A stretch of 64,000 nt of DNA from Gammaproteobacteria bacterium (GTDB taxonomy: Bacteria; Pseudomonadota; Gammaproteobacteria; JACKNK01): NCBI GenBank assembly GCA_024234955.1, contig JACKNK010000006.1, positions 124,001-188,000 of the forward strand. Direction: 5' to 3'. This document shows positions 63,535 through 64,000 of this stretch, one piece after another. Below the pieces are notes generated by a model. The model ran no database searches and was not told the origin of the DNA. It saw only the letters and a list, made by a program, of their open reading frames with translations. How positions within the stretch are numbered: position 1 is the stretch's first letter; each line of letters begins with the position of its first letter. Position numbers and translations under genes: made by a program.

Positions 63535-64000
63535 ATGAAATTCGTAGATGAAGCCCTGATTCGAATTGCCGCCGGAAACGGTGGCAGCGGTTGCGTGAGT
63601 TTCCGGCGCGAAAAATACATTCCCAAAGGCGGCCCGGATGGCGGCGACGGCGGGGATGGCGGCAGCGTGTTCCTGGAAGCGACCGACAATCTCAACACGC
63701 TTGCGGATTTCCGTTATCAGAGCTTCTTCGGCGCCGGTAACGGCCAGTCCGGCATGGGCAAGAACTGCACCGGAAAAGGCGGCGACGACCTGGTACTACC
63801 GGTCCCGGTCGGCACCGTCGCCTACGACGCCGACACCGGTGAACAGCTCGGCGATCTCACCCACCACGGACAGCGCATGCTGGTTGCTCAGGGTGGTTTC
63901 CACGGACTCGGCAATACGCGCTTCAAGAGCTCGATCAATCGCACGCCGCGCCAGTCCACACCGGGCTCGGACGGGGAACGTCGCCGGCTTCGCATGGAAC
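63535..64000 (+). CDS. obgE: GTPase ObgE/CgtA, 5' part (cut by window end)
   Basis: The first 155 residues of Obg: KFVDEALIRIAAGNGGSGCVSFRREKYIPKGGPDGGDGGDGG (in part) is the glycine-rich Obg fold, followed by YQSFFGAGNGQSGMGKNCTGKGG. The GTPase domain lies beyond the window. Obg acts in ribosome assembly and stress responses. In most Gammaproteobacteria it follows rplU-rpmA; here the upstream gene is gloA on the other strand. Confidence 0.95.
   Translation, partial: MKFVDEALIRIAAGNGGSGCVSFRREKYIPKGGPDGGDGGDGGSVFLEATDNLNTLADFRYQSFFGAGNGQSGMGKNCTGKGGDDLVLPVPVGTVAYDADTGEQLGDLTHHGQRMLVAQGGFHGLGNTRFKSSINRTPRQSTPGSDGERRRLRME

Overview
The window is a 64 kb piece of a GC-rich gammaproteobacterial chromosome. 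A sulfur-globule envelope protein (47186-47494) points to a sulfur-oxidising bacterium that stores sulfur, probably related to the purple sulfur or ectothiorhodospiraceal lineages. Housekeeping genes (metH, hemE, gor, lgt, rlmI, pbpC, dsbA, obgE) are of gammaproteobacterial type. No rRNA, tRNA, CRISPR array, phage integrase or complete insertion sequence was recognised.

Layout. 1-1278: 3'-truncated Asp-box (BNR) repeat protein. 1490-7533: a segment bounded by two near-identical copies of a decayed BrnT/BrnA toxin-antitoxin module. Inside it are a pentameric ligand-gated ion channel translationally coupled to a ComA-ComB fusion (sulfite plus PEP to sulfolactate), then ParDE, MntA/HepT and BrnT/CopG pairs. 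7770-10466: an AT-richer superfamily 1 helicase flanked by copies of a short dispersed repeat. 10585-12012: ParE/RHH, an orphan HigA-like antitoxin and HicAB. Together this is a toxin-antitoxin island of about 10 kb. 12142-16003: an RND/MMPL exporter with a LolA-like partner. 16298-22685: an uncharacterised envelope operon (secreted Gly-rich protein, lipoprotein, TPR protein, FHA-PEGA-FGE-like protein, small secreted protein). 22863-24810: TRAP transporter permeases. 24840-31918: PagL-like deacylase, PBP1C, EEP-family hydrolase, DsbA, two IalB paralogues, HemE. 32018-41777: PutP and Amt (divergent, with a sigma-54/NtrC-type promoter for amt), gamma carbonic anhydrase, a CsrA paralogue, glutathione reductase, Lgt, RlmI and a YyaL-type protein. 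42026-47054: zinc-ribbon membrane protein, cytochrome P450 with a RoxA-like dihaem cytochrome, and an SGNH hydrolase. 47186-50455: sulfur-globule protein, a sigma-54 activator with its own apparent sigma-54 promoter, and a PstS-like binding protein. 50854-58129: metH, followed by a 3.58 kb island (RloC/PrrC-like ATPase plus DinD) bounded by a 161-bp duplication of the metH 3' end. 58357-64000: two PEP-CTERM-type proteins, a hypothetical protein, a DUF2156 protein, a periplasmic binding protein, GloA and the start of obgE.

How the parts may work together. The most striking pieces are (i) the ion channel coupled to ComAB, which could link sulfite or sulfolactate metabolism to membrane signalling in a sulfur oxidiser; (ii) the RloC-like putative anticodon nuclease with DinD, a damage- or phage-responsive pair inserted behind metH; and (iii) the dense toxin-antitoxin array with its interspersed repeats. 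All functions are inferred from sequence motifs read by eye; no database search was run.
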